Source: Vespa crabro
Lineage: Eukaryota; Arthropoda; Insecta; Hymenoptera; Vespidae
NCBI RefSeq assembly: GCF_910589235.1
Contig: NC_060973.1
Coordinates: 864,501-928,500, forward strand
Direction of reading: 5' to 3'
DNA length: 64,000 bases
Shown: piece by piece, positions 55,620 through 64,000 of the stretch
How the letters are laid out: the number at the start of each line of letters is the position of its first letter
How positions within the stretch are numbered: the first letter of the stretch is position 1
Notes under the pieces: generated by a model
The model's database searches: none
What the model saw: only the letters and a program-made list of their open reading frames with translations
What the model was told of the DNA's origin: nothing
Made by a program: the position numbers and the translations under genes

Positions 55620-56100
55620 CAACATTGCATTCTATTTTATTTTTCTTTTCTTTTCTTTTCTTTTTATTTATTTATTTAATTTTTTGTTTAATTTTACTTT
55701 TTTGCCTTTAAAAAACGTAAAATCCACTTTGTCGTAGTTTCTTTACAATTCACAAGAAATGTCGGACCAGATATAATTTTCATGACACGGAATTGATACC
55801 GGTATACAGAATATATAATTTAACAGTAAAGTGTATATTTTTCATTATGATTTTTTTTCAAACGAAAATGAAATATTGTTCATTCAATTGAACTCAAAGC
55901 AATATAAAGAATATTAATATTTTCCAAATTATATAGATATATGGCAGAATCGTATGAACTTTTATGAACGATTTAATTAACATATAAGACTGTTATAGCA
56001 TAATTAATGGAATAAAACTGTTGTCACTTTTACAATCAACATCATAAATATGCTCAACAATAGTTGTAACTTTTTAGACAACAAAATATATATATTGAAC
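55620..56100. other. AT-rich unique sequence
   Basis: No supported feature. Confidence 0.5.
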
Positions 56101-56102
56101 AG

Positions 56103-56109
<7 letters not shown>

Positions 56110-56149
<40 letters not shown>
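56110..56149. repeat. (TA)n microsatellite
   Basis: About 18 TA units. Confidence 0.97.
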
Positions 56150-56156
<7 letters not shown>

Positions 56157-56300
56157 TACATACAAGACGTTTTATTCTGATGTAACTAAGAAACTGTAGA
56201 AATTATATAATACTACTTATTTCTTTTCTAATCGTTAGAATAGAAAAGTTCACGCTTGATTCGTCGACGATAATATCTGCGCATATGCATATACGCATAC

Positions 56301-56301
<1 letters not shown>

Positions 56302-56345
<44 letters not shown>
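56302..56345. repeat. (TA)n microsatellite
   Basis: About 22 TA units, flanked by ATACGTATA-type palindromic words. Confidence 0.97.
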
Positions 56346-56348
<3 letters not shown>

Positions 56349-57115
56349 GTATATACGTGTATTTATGTGTATACTGTAAAGCATCGCACGTAATTGTTAA
56401 ACGAAGGACGATTTATCGCTACAACAACGCCCGCAAGAAAAATGTTCGGGGCCAAGCTTGCGACCGACGTATTACGTAACGAGACTCGCGTCTATCTTAT
56501 AGCACGACGAAAGTGTCTTGTTGCGATTAACGAGCGGCTTCCTTGCGACGATGAAGAAGAAAAAAAAAAAAAACAAAAAGAAAAAAAAACAAAAGAAAAG
56601 AAGAGAGAAAAAAGAAAAAGAAAAAAGAGATAATAAAGAATGAAAGGAAGAAAGAAAGAAAGAAAGAAAAATATCAAAAAGAAAAAAAAGAAGAAGAAGA
56701 AAAAGAGGAAAAAAAAGGATCGAGAAAAGACGATGCCGCAAGTTAGAGCTAAAGATGCCTCACTTTAATAGCGAACATGACTTCTGAACGATGACGTTCA
56801 ACGCGGAAGTTTGCTGGCCTTTCCCAACCGACTTCTTCTTTTCTCTCCTCACAGTTGGATGGCGTTTGTAATATAATATAAAACATGGACTAAAGAGAAT
56901 CGTGTGTTCGTTTCTTTTTCTTTTCCTTTTTTTTTTCTTTCGTTCTTTTTTTCTTTTTCCTTTTTTCTTTTTCCCTTTTTATTTCCTTTACATATCCTTT
57001 TTGGAGTCTCGACGAATGTGATCCTTTCGTTCGATCGTAGAACATATCTAACGATAGGATGTTGTAATAAAATAGTTGTAATATATATTTCGTTTATTAT
57101 TTAATAATTTATAAT

Positions 57116-57127
57116 TCACACACACAC

Positions 57128-57155
<28 letters not shown>
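57116..57155. repeat. (CA)n-(GA)n compound microsatellite
   Basis: About five CA units then about 14 GA units. Confidence 0.97.
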
Positions 57156-57158
<3 letters not shown>

Positions 57159-57159
57159 A

Positions 57160-57940
57160 GTATTTGCATAGTGCGTACTGCTCGTAATGGATTTGGACGT
57201 TCATAACGTAGATATCATTAATTTGAACTTTAAATTCAAAACTTTCTGAGAGATTGAAACGTATGAAATGATGGTTAAAAATGACAAGTTATATTTTACA
57301 AACATGAGGGTATGATAAGCTATGATATTTATTAACCAACAACCATGGAAATCTCGTAAAGTGACGTCGAGTTATTTCTTGGTAGAAACGATATCCCACA
57401 ATTATTCCGCGTTGGTTTACCATACAATGCTTACTTAAAGTCAGAGATTCCGTCTTCTGATTTCGCAGTGGCTACCAGCGCAAAATGACTTAATCGCGAG
57501 AGACTTCTGGCCTGTAGACATTTTTCTGCTTTTTTTGCCTTCTCTTTTTTCTTGTCTCTTTCTTCTTTTTTTTTTTTTTTTCTTTTTTTTTATCTCTTAT
57601 ACTTTTACTACGTTTCTTGAAATAGTATGAACAATATATAGCTTTGAGAATAATTTATACTCGTAAATTTTGAAAACACGGATTCTTTAAAAATTCTCAG
57701 TTACAGTTCGCTCAATGACGATTTCTCAAAATTCTTGAATGGCGATGTTCATTGAATAAACATAAAAAGACTTGATTGAATGATAAACGTTAGAAGAGAG
57801 CGTAGCACGAGCTAAATACGTCGAATTTTTCTACCTTTTCTTCCTTTTTATATATATTCGTAATTTTTCGAAAGTCAACAAGATTTAAAAAATGTTTTCA
57901 TTACAATTGATTACAATTGCCAGTTTTCTGAAATCATTAA
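57160..57940. other. AT-rich unique sequence
   Basis: T-rich tract at 57530-57600. No supported gene. Confidence 0.5.
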
Positions 57941-58448
57941 AATGCCTTTAACTGCAAACGCACACATACAAGCACGTATACGGGCAACGTATGCACGCAC
58001 ATAAACACACACGCAGAGAGACACACATATATATATATATAATATATAGATATAAACACGCACATATACAGAGAAATGCTTTGTTATAAATGTAAGAGGG
58101 GAATAAAGCACGAGCTACACAGGTGTACAATGCTCGTGAGAGAAAGATGGAAACGGAGTAGACGAAGAAGAAGACGAAGAAAAGGAAGAAGAATGAGTCA
58201 GAAAGAAAGAAAGAAATAAAGAAAGGAAAGAATGAAAGAAAGAAGTAGGCAGTGTATGGTAGACTACTTAAAATGCATTGGCAATAAGCCACGTCGCGTT
58301 ACGCGTTGCCGTTCGTGATACCGCGACTTGTCTATGGCTCGAGCCACTCTCCATCGAGTCATAAGGTTTAAAGTCGTCTCGTCTAGTCGTATAAAGGCGG
58401 TGCTGCGTCCGCGGCATTTACAGAGAGGAGATGTTCGAAAATGTTTTC

Positions 58449-58475
58449 TTCTTCTCCTCCTCCTCCTCCTCCTCC
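58449..58475. repeat. (CCT)n trinucleotide tract
   Basis: About nine CCT units within a longer pyrimidine tract (58443-58550). Confidence 0.95.
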
Positions 58476-58613
58476 ACCTCCTCTACCCCCTCCATCTCCA
58501 CCTTCACCACCATCTCTTCCTCCTTCTTCTCTTTCTTCTTCTTCGTCTTTTTCTGAAGAAAGAAATGTAAAAGAAAGAGAATCCCCTCAGCGATTATTAT
58601 CGTTCTACTTGAC

Positions 58614-58652
58614 AACAACAACAACAACAACAACAATAATAAAAATAATAAT
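58614..58652. repeat. (ACA)n-(ATA)n trinucleotide tract
   Basis: About seven ACA units followed by AAT/ATA units. Confidence 0.95.
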
Positions 58653-58934
58653 TTAAATGAAAAAATTAATACATTTTGGTTTTTTTTTTCTTTTTTCCTT
58701 TCTTCTTTGTTTGTTTTGTCCTTTTTCTCTAGTCTTTTCGTGGAATATAAGATAATTCTTTCAAATAGGTATTCGTAAATGAGTGGTATAGTTTGGAAAG
58801 GAACGTAATTGGAATGTAAGATATCTTCTAGCCATTAGAAACGTAATCATTAACCGAAGTAGATAAATCACCGTAGTCGAGTAAAGGACTCCGGTCTTAG
58901 GAAAGGATGCCTTGAAGCACAAAGCTTCCGCGAA

Positions 58935-58961
58935 CTCCGGTCAGTGGTCAAATGACCGGAG
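58935..58961. repeat. Perfect 9-bp-arm hairpin
   Basis: CTCCGGTCA (58935-58943) and TGACCGGAG (58953-58961) pair around a 9-nt loop, inside a complex CG-bearing island (58840-59050). Confidence 0.88.
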
Positions 58962-59094
58962 GAGGTCGACCAAGAGGAACAATTTCGCCTCTAACGTGTG
59001 AAATTACCCCGGGCTATTTCCACGCGTTTCTTATGTCCGTTTCTTCGACGTCGTGTCGACTGTTTGAATGTTAGAGAGTCGCTAAAGTCTCTCT

Positions 59095-59103
<9 letters not shown>

Positions 59104-59138
<35 letters not shown>
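59104..59138. repeat. (CT)n microsatellite
   Basis: About 17 CT units. Confidence 0.97.
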
Positions 59139-59140
<2 letters not shown>

Positions 59141-59464
59141 TTTAACATCCGTATATAGCTTCGACGATCCTTCTTTTAAAGTCGAACGTCAAAGTCGACT
59201 TCCGTGCTGGCCTTTCTACAGAAGCACAATCTTAACTCGCTATAATACCACGAAATTTAGCCCGGGGGGGCATCTAAAAGAGTAGAAAACAGCACGGTAA
59301 TGCTATAATTATGAATTACATCGATTGGCGCCGCCACGATATATCATTTTTCCTACCAACTTGAAGATAAGTATAATTTACAAAAAATCGATATGTCATG
59401 GTTATTATCGATCGAGGTTCCATTATCGATATTCTTGACAAAACGTTTTGTAACTAGGTATGCG

Positions 59465-59467
<3 letters not shown>

Positions 59468-59501
<34 letters not shown>
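59468..59501. repeat. (TA)n microsatellite
   Basis: About 17 TA units abutting a hairpin. Confidence 0.97.
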
Positions 59502-59503
<2 letters not shown>

Positions 59504-59504
<1 letters not shown>

Positions 59505-59545
59505 AGTGGATCGTTGGCTATACTATATATGGCAACGATCTACTT
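59504..59545. repeat. Hairpin, 13-bp arms
   Basis: AAGTGGATCGTTG pairs with CAACGATCTACTT with a single G·T wobble. The inner sequence can add a few pairs. It sits directly after a (TA)n tract. Confidence 0.85.
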
Positions 59546-59559
59546 CAACACCGTCCTTC

Positions 59560-60035
59560 TTTCGATTAGATATGTGAATCAATGATTTCGAAGAGATTGA
59601 TATTTTTTAAGCATTAGGACGAGTTATGTCTCGGTAACGTAATTTTAAATCGTATTTCTTTATAAACGTCTTGCTTGTCGATCCTTCGTTTCTTTCTTCT
59701 TTTCCTTTATTTTATTTTCCTTATTTTTGTTTTCCTTTTTTCAACGAGTATCATTTGCATATATTTTATATATTTATTCGTTTTCGATATACGTCGATTT
59801 TAAATCTGTATTATAAAATTTAAAATATACATATTGATTTATTTATAGATCAATATTACTATATAGATCATCGAAAATTACTATTTTACTTGAAAGATAT
59901 TCTCGTATCATTGATAAAACGTGTGTTAGACATAAATGAGAGAAATCTTCTTTACAATTCCAACTGTAATATATCAATGTAATCAATATATCAAGATAGT
60001 ACGATAAAACTATAAACGAAGAGAATTTAGTCGAC
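59560..60035. other. AT-rich unique sequence
   Basis: No supported feature. Confidence 0.5.
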
Positions 60036-60040
60036 GTCCT

Positions 60041-60232
60041 ATGTCTACGATCTCTGTTGGATCGGTTCCTAGGTTGACCAAATTAACGATGCGAAACTAT
60101 TCTCGTAGCTACCAGTCTCTTGGCGATACTCTTCTTGTAATTACACGTACTATGGTGGCTCGAGGTTGTCTGCTAACAAATATCCATGGTAATCGTACTT
60201 TCCGAGTTTCTAGAACCGTATACCGTCCTTAA
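60041..60232 (+). CDS. 63-codon complete open frame, unrecognised
   Basis: ATG-to-TAA frame of varied composition: Arg-, Ser-, Thr- and Leu-rich, no simple-sequence stretches, mixed codon endings. No signal peptide, membrane segment or domain is apparent. It has no obvious promoter or splice site. It could be a small ORF or chance. Confidence 0.17.
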   Translation: MSTISVGSVPRLTKLTMRNYSRSYQSLGDTLLVITRTMVARGCLLTNIHGNRTFRVSRTVYRP

Positions 60233-60322
60233 CGAGCGAGGATTCTCGTACGCTTTCATACATTCTTATATATTTCGCTCGTAGGTCAGAGATCGCAGGA
60301 TCGACGCTTAAATTCCTGCTCT

Positions 60323-60327
<5 letters not shown>

Positions 60328-60376
<49 letters not shown>
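60328..60376. repeat. (GA)n microsatellite
   Basis: About 24 GA units. Confidence 0.97.
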
Positions 60377-60380
<4 letters not shown>

Positions 60381-60441
60381 CGTAATCTCATGGAAGCCGG
60401 AATATTCCAGGCGTTTGTCCCTCGCGAATGGTACACGCCGC

Positions 60442-60512
60442 TTCTGCGTGGTATAATGGCAGGATCCGATACGGGAGTAGGTACAGCCGAGATTCAAACC
60501 TTAGACGCAGGG
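60442..60512 (+). other. Degenerate tRNA-like sequence with Pol III box motifs
   Basis: A 71-nt segment with a complete 7-bp acceptor-like stem (TTCTGCG with CGCAGGG, two G·T pairs), a box A match TGGTATAATGGC placed at tRNA position 8, and a 9-of-11 match to box B (GATTCAAACCT). The D, anticodon and T stems do not form properly, so it is not a functional tRNA by inspection. It may be a tRNA pseudogene, the head of a tRNA-derived SINE, or coincidence. Confidence 0.17.
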
Positions 60513-60599
60513 ATTCAGGATTTACGGGTAGTGTATATGTATGTATATATGTACATACATACATACATGCATGCATACATATAAACGTGCATGCATACA

Positions 60600-61030
60600 T
60601 GCATGAATACATACGTAGGTATACGTTAGTACGAGTCTCGAGGGTAAAGGGGTGATATGTAGGTAGGTAGGTAGGACCATGCGTTTCCTTCTCCGTGGGA
60701 TTCCGACTTATTTTCTATACACTTCTCATCTTTGATCTTTTCTCTATCTTCCTTTATTTTATTCTTTCTCCCCGTTTCTTTTAAATCCGCGAAGAAGTAA
60801 TATCGAATTTCTATTTCCATTCATTTTTATATTTCTATTTCTATACTCACATTTACCCTAATACTCGTTCGAAATCTCACAATTTGCCTTATGTTAAGAA
60901 AGAAAGATTCAGTCTTTCAAAGCTCGAAGAGTCCCTTCGTTTCTTCTCGTTTTATTGCGATCCAAAGATCCGATGCGCAGCACCACGTGCCTCCCTTCCC
61001 GAATGAGAGGACTCTCGCTTAAGAGAGAAC
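60600..61030. other. Unique sequence with (GTAG)n and (CATA)n stretches
   Basis: Short (CATA/CATG)n at 60554-60605 and (GTAG)n at 60659-60674. No supported gene. Confidence 0.5.
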
Positions 61031-61040
61031 GATGTCTTGA

Positions 61041-61042
61041 AA

Positions 61043-61076
<34 letters not shown>

Positions 61077-61112
61077 AGACAGATAGAACATTTGCTCTCT
61101 CTCTCTCTCTCT
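61041..61112. repeat. Facing (GA)n and (CT)n tracts
   Basis: GA tract 61041-61069 and CT tract 61095-61113 form a hairpin with a loop of about 25 nt. Confidence 0.92.
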
Positions 61113-61305
61113 CTCACTCTGTAGAACTTCTCGGCGCTATCGCAGCTTTACGCTCGATCTCCGAACGAGGTGGTTGAAACGTAATACCGGTAACGAGTAC
61201 CTAATTCAAGCGATGCCGCGTCATAAGTCCGGTAAAGTACGCTGTAACTTGCCCCCGCTAGCCGTAATGGTGTTTATGGGCAATTGCCGCCTGTGTGCCG
61301 TGTGC

Positions 61306-61311
<6 letters not shown>

Positions 61312-61344
<33 letters not shown>
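61312..61344. repeat. (CT)n microsatellite
   Basis: About 16 CT units, extended by pyrimidines to 61370. Confidence 0.97.
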
Positions 61345-61352
<8 letters not shown>

Positions 61353-61544
61353 TCTCTCTCTTTTTCTCTCTATGTGCGCGAGTTCGCGTGTATCTTTCCT
61401 GCGTATGTTTGTTTACTGTTGATACTTTAAAACGCGCTCGTAAGTGAGTAGATAGGTAGCACACATACGCACACATATACACATACAGAGAGAGAGAAAT
61501 ACACAAAGCAGAAACGGTGCATTCAGCAAACATCGCTCGAATGA

Positions 61545-61709
61545 GTAATATATATATATATATATATAAAGATAAAATGTATAGAATTTAGAATTAATTT
61601 TATTATTTATCATATCGTAACAATGTTCGAAACAAATTTAAACTTGATAAATTATATTTATGATTTACGTTGTGTATCTATGAATATGGATATATGTATA
61701 AATAAAATA

Positions 61710-61710
<1 letters not shown>
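61545..61710. other. AT-rich unique sequence
   Basis: Short (TA)n at 61548-61567. No gene seen. Confidence 0.5.

Positions 61711-61712
<2 letters not shown>

Positions 61713-61742
<30 letters not shown>
61713..61742. repeat. (GA)n microsatellite
   Basis: About 15 GA units. Confidence 0.97.
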
Positions 61743-61744
<2 letters not shown>

Positions 61745-62029
61745 TGGAAAATGAAATAGATAGAGAAAGGTGTAAAGATCGAAAGACGAGAGTATTGCTA
61801 CGTACACTCTGGGGTATTGTCCCGAGGTAGACTAACATCGAGAGGTCGAGAGTTCAAACCCCGAAGAGACTTTAACGCCCGGATACTGATCTTCCAAGCG
61901 CGAATGCTTCCTCGTGCGAAGTATACTTTCCGGTTATCGCGAGAATAGGAAGGGCAAACGTTTAACGTAGGGCACCGATTATCGATCGATTCTCGAGAAT
62001 TTTTTGTTCAATCGAATTAGTCGGAAGTG

Positions 62030-62320
62030 AGAAGTAAGTAAGTAAGTAAATTAGTAAATACATAAGTATTTATATATACTTGATAGGATAATATAAATGT
62101 TGTATTTTTTTCCTTTTCTTTTTTTTTTCTCATATGCAATTTCGAATTCGTTCAAATAACACCATTGGTCTAATTTAAAAGCTCCTATCGTTTAATATCT
62201 TTATTAACTTTTCTATACTTCTTTTCTTGTTTTTTTTTTTTTTCCTTTTATTTTCTTTCTTGTTCTTTTTTATTTCTTCTTCTTCTTCTTTTCTTTTGTC
62301 CTTATAATCCTTACAACGGA
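62030..62320. other. AT-rich sequence with T-rich tract
   Basis: (GTAA)n at 62032-62048 and a T/C tract at 62225-62300. Nothing supported. Confidence 0.5.
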
Positions 62321-62519
62321 CTTACTCGGTATATATGTAGAACATAATTGTTTTTAGCTCTTTTATGCGGAAGCAAAGTGTAAACGCGTATACACAGAAG
62401 CGCGCGCACGAACCTGAAGAAATCCTGTACTCTTTCATCTCGTAAAAAGAAATTCGTCGAAGTGATCGAAGAGACGAGCGCATCGGCACGCGCTAACGCG
62501 TACCGAACGCTCGTAAACT

Positions 62520-62830
62520 GGCGCACATTTGAATATGAATAAATCGTGCAATCGTTCGGTGTACGAGAACCGTGTCCGTTCAGTTGCTCTCCGCTCGCGT
62601 TCGTTCCGCAACCGACGGTAACGTCACCGTCACCGTCACGATCACCGTCGTCGTCGCCGTCGCCGTCGTCGTCGCTACTCGGGAGTGTTTTACGTATGTG
62701 CATTTATGGATTGTTTAATGGCGGCCGCCTACAAATTAGATGAGCGGTAAATCAGAGATCGAACGGACCACACTGGGCCGCGGCTTTGTTACGTTGATCG
62801 TTATGTTACCTCGACCAATAAAATATTGGG
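62520..62830. other. Complex island with (GTC/ACC)n and Hox-like cores
   Basis: A CG-rich stretch with GTC and ACC repeats (62620-62672) is followed by GCATTTATGGATTG and TTTAATGGCGGCCGCC. Candidate regulatory island. Confidence 0.25.
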
Positions 62831-62963
62831 TGCAACCTGAACGACGAGAGACGAAAACAAGCGAGTAAGCGAGCGAGCGAGCAAGCGACGATTACCTTCA
62901 TCCTTCTAAGAAGAAAGAGAAAGAAAAAGAAAGATAGAAATCCATTCAAAGAAAACGTAAGAA

Positions 62964-62966
<3 letters not shown>

Positions 62967-62998
<32 letters not shown>
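62967..62998. repeat. (GA)n microsatellite
   Basis: About 14 GA units. Confidence 0.97.
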
Positions 62999-63002
<4 letters not shown>

Positions 63003-63485
63003 TAAGGTTAAGTCGTATATCACGCACAGATAAAATACTTCTCCGAACGTACTCGAGACGTAATGACCTCGACGGTCATGTCCACCTCTTTGGTTGTATG
63101 AAAACCCCACGTGAGAAAACTCGAAGACTATTGTCCACTTACATACATACATATATACTTACATACGTATATGGGTAACACACATGGATACATAAATACG
63201 TAGATATACACTCAGGTACACAGAATCGTTTGACACAGGTTGCGAACGGTCCACCTTAGGTACGAGAGGAAAGAGAAAAAGGAGGAAGTATCTCTAGGGA
63301 CGATTGCGTCGCCGCGTTATAATGGCAGTTCTTAGCGGATTCTTCACGAGCATAATGTCACTGGGTTAGATAGACGACGACGAATACGAGAAGGTGATGT
63401 GTGTTTATATTTATAACCGTTGTTTACCGTATTGGCAAAGCGCGTTACGCGCGAAATCTAAAATCCCATATTGTGGATCTAAAAT

Positions 63486-63597
63486 TTCTTCTTCTTCGTC
63501 TTTTTCTTCTCCTCCTTCTTCTTCATCTCTTCCTCCTCCTCCTCCTCCTCCTCCTCCTTCTTCATCTTCTCCTCCTCTTCTTCCTCCTTCTCTTGTG
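63486..63597. repeat. (TTC)n/(TCC)n pyrimidine tract
   Basis: About 110 bp of TTC/TCC/CTT units. Confidence 0.95.
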
Positions 63598-63676
63598 GCT
63601 TGCTTAACGTTCACCGAGAGCGTTCTCACGCTACCTACGAGATATACTCGTGACAATGTTCGCTTTGAACCTTCTT

Positions 63677-63725
63677 CTTCTTCTTCTTCTCTTTCTCCTT
63701 CTCTTTTTCTTTCTCTTTCTTCTTC

Positions 63726-63757
<32 letters not shown>

Positions 63758-63773
63758 CTTCTTCCTCTGGTGT
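63677..63773. repeat. (TTC)n trinucleotide tract
   Basis: About 95 bp of TTC/TCT units, interrupted in the middle. Confidence 0.95.
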
Positions 63774-63897
63774 TTCTTAGCCGCGTGTCTTGCTCGAGGC
63801 TCGAGCGTGTTTAGAAAAGCAATTCGAACTCTAGCTACCAGTTACTTCGAACACGAGAAACGATATTATCAGACAGGGGTATTTTAGGAACGATGAT

Positions 63898-63965
63898 ATA
63901 TTCATCATCGTCATCGTCATCGTCATCATCATCGTCATCGTCATCGTCATCATCATCATCATCAC
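63898..63965. repeat. (ATC/GTC)n trinucleotide repeat
   Basis: About 22 ATC/GTC units close to the right edge of the window. Confidence 0.97.
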
Positions 63966-64000
63966 TGTCATAGTTATAATCTTCGTCGTTGATCGTTGCA

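Noticed and set aside
56500..56740. Lys/Glu-rich and Phe/Leu-rich frames
   Set aside because: Translation of an A-rich purine tract.
61800..61880. Possible second tRNA-like sequence
   Set aside because: AGAGTTCAAACCCCG resembles box B, but no box A or acceptor stem fits; kept only as a note in the tRNA-like finding.
63301..63380. GCGTTATAATGGCAGTTC resembling a tRNA D-arm
   Set aside because: No matching box B at the right distance and no acceptor pairing.
1..64000. CRISPR array, operon or prophage content
   Set aside because: The tandem arrays have no short identical repeats with unique spacers, and the sequence is clearly eukaryotic in composition.

Overview
The window looks like eukaryotic, insect-type, non-coding genomic DNA. 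It is AT-rich but keeps many CpG dinucleotides (tcg, cgatcg and cgttcg words throughout). It is crowded with (GA)n/(CT)n, (TA)n, poly-T and trinucleotide microsatellites. Persistent CpG in AT-rich intergenic or intronic DNA, together with such microsatellite load, fits Hymenoptera (bee, wasp, ant), but this is inference from composition only and I cannot name a species. There are no bacterial operons, ribosome binding sites, rRNA genes or CRISPR arrays, and I recognise no protein family anywhere.

Layout. 0-2.8 kb: two diverged tandem arrays and an inverted repeat. 2.8-27 kb: microsatellite-rich DNA with islands of complex sequence (about 1.3, 3.6, 5.3, 14.4, 18.7 and 19.9 kb) that look like conserved non-coding or regulatory DNA, plus a few exon-like frames (7.2-7.5 kb minus, 14.85-15.05 kb minus, 26.7-26.9 kb plus). 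28-33 kb: exon-like frames on both strands (28.4-29.4 kb plus, 30.7-31.0 and 31.2-31.4 kb minus) and a GC-rich nest of inverted repeats at 32.6 kb. 35-42 kb: long trinucleotide tracts, a 125-bp-arm inverted repeat at 38.55-38.97 kb, and an ATG-initiated frame ending at a consensus splice donor (41233-41628). 43-46 kb: a perfect 16-bp hairpin and two diverged tandem arrays. 51-54 kb: a homeodomain-site-rich island, a promoter-like segment (paired TACGTG plus TATAAA) overlapped by a 178-codon minus-strand frame, a four-unit array whose units keep small hairpins, and an exon-like frame at 54.0 kb. 54-64 kb: AT-rich DNA, short hairpins, a degenerate tRNA-like sequence at 60.4 kb and more microsatellites.

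Most likely reading: an intergenic region or very long intron(s), possibly with a few short real exons or lncRNA exons. Every coding call below is a candidate resting on an open frame, composition and splice-site sequence. The base composition (few stops in CG-rich patches) makes spurious frames common, so confidences are low. The strongest purely sequence-based observation is the tandem array at about 52.72-53.85 kb, where a short hairpin is kept in all four units and one base pair changes by a compensatory double substitution.
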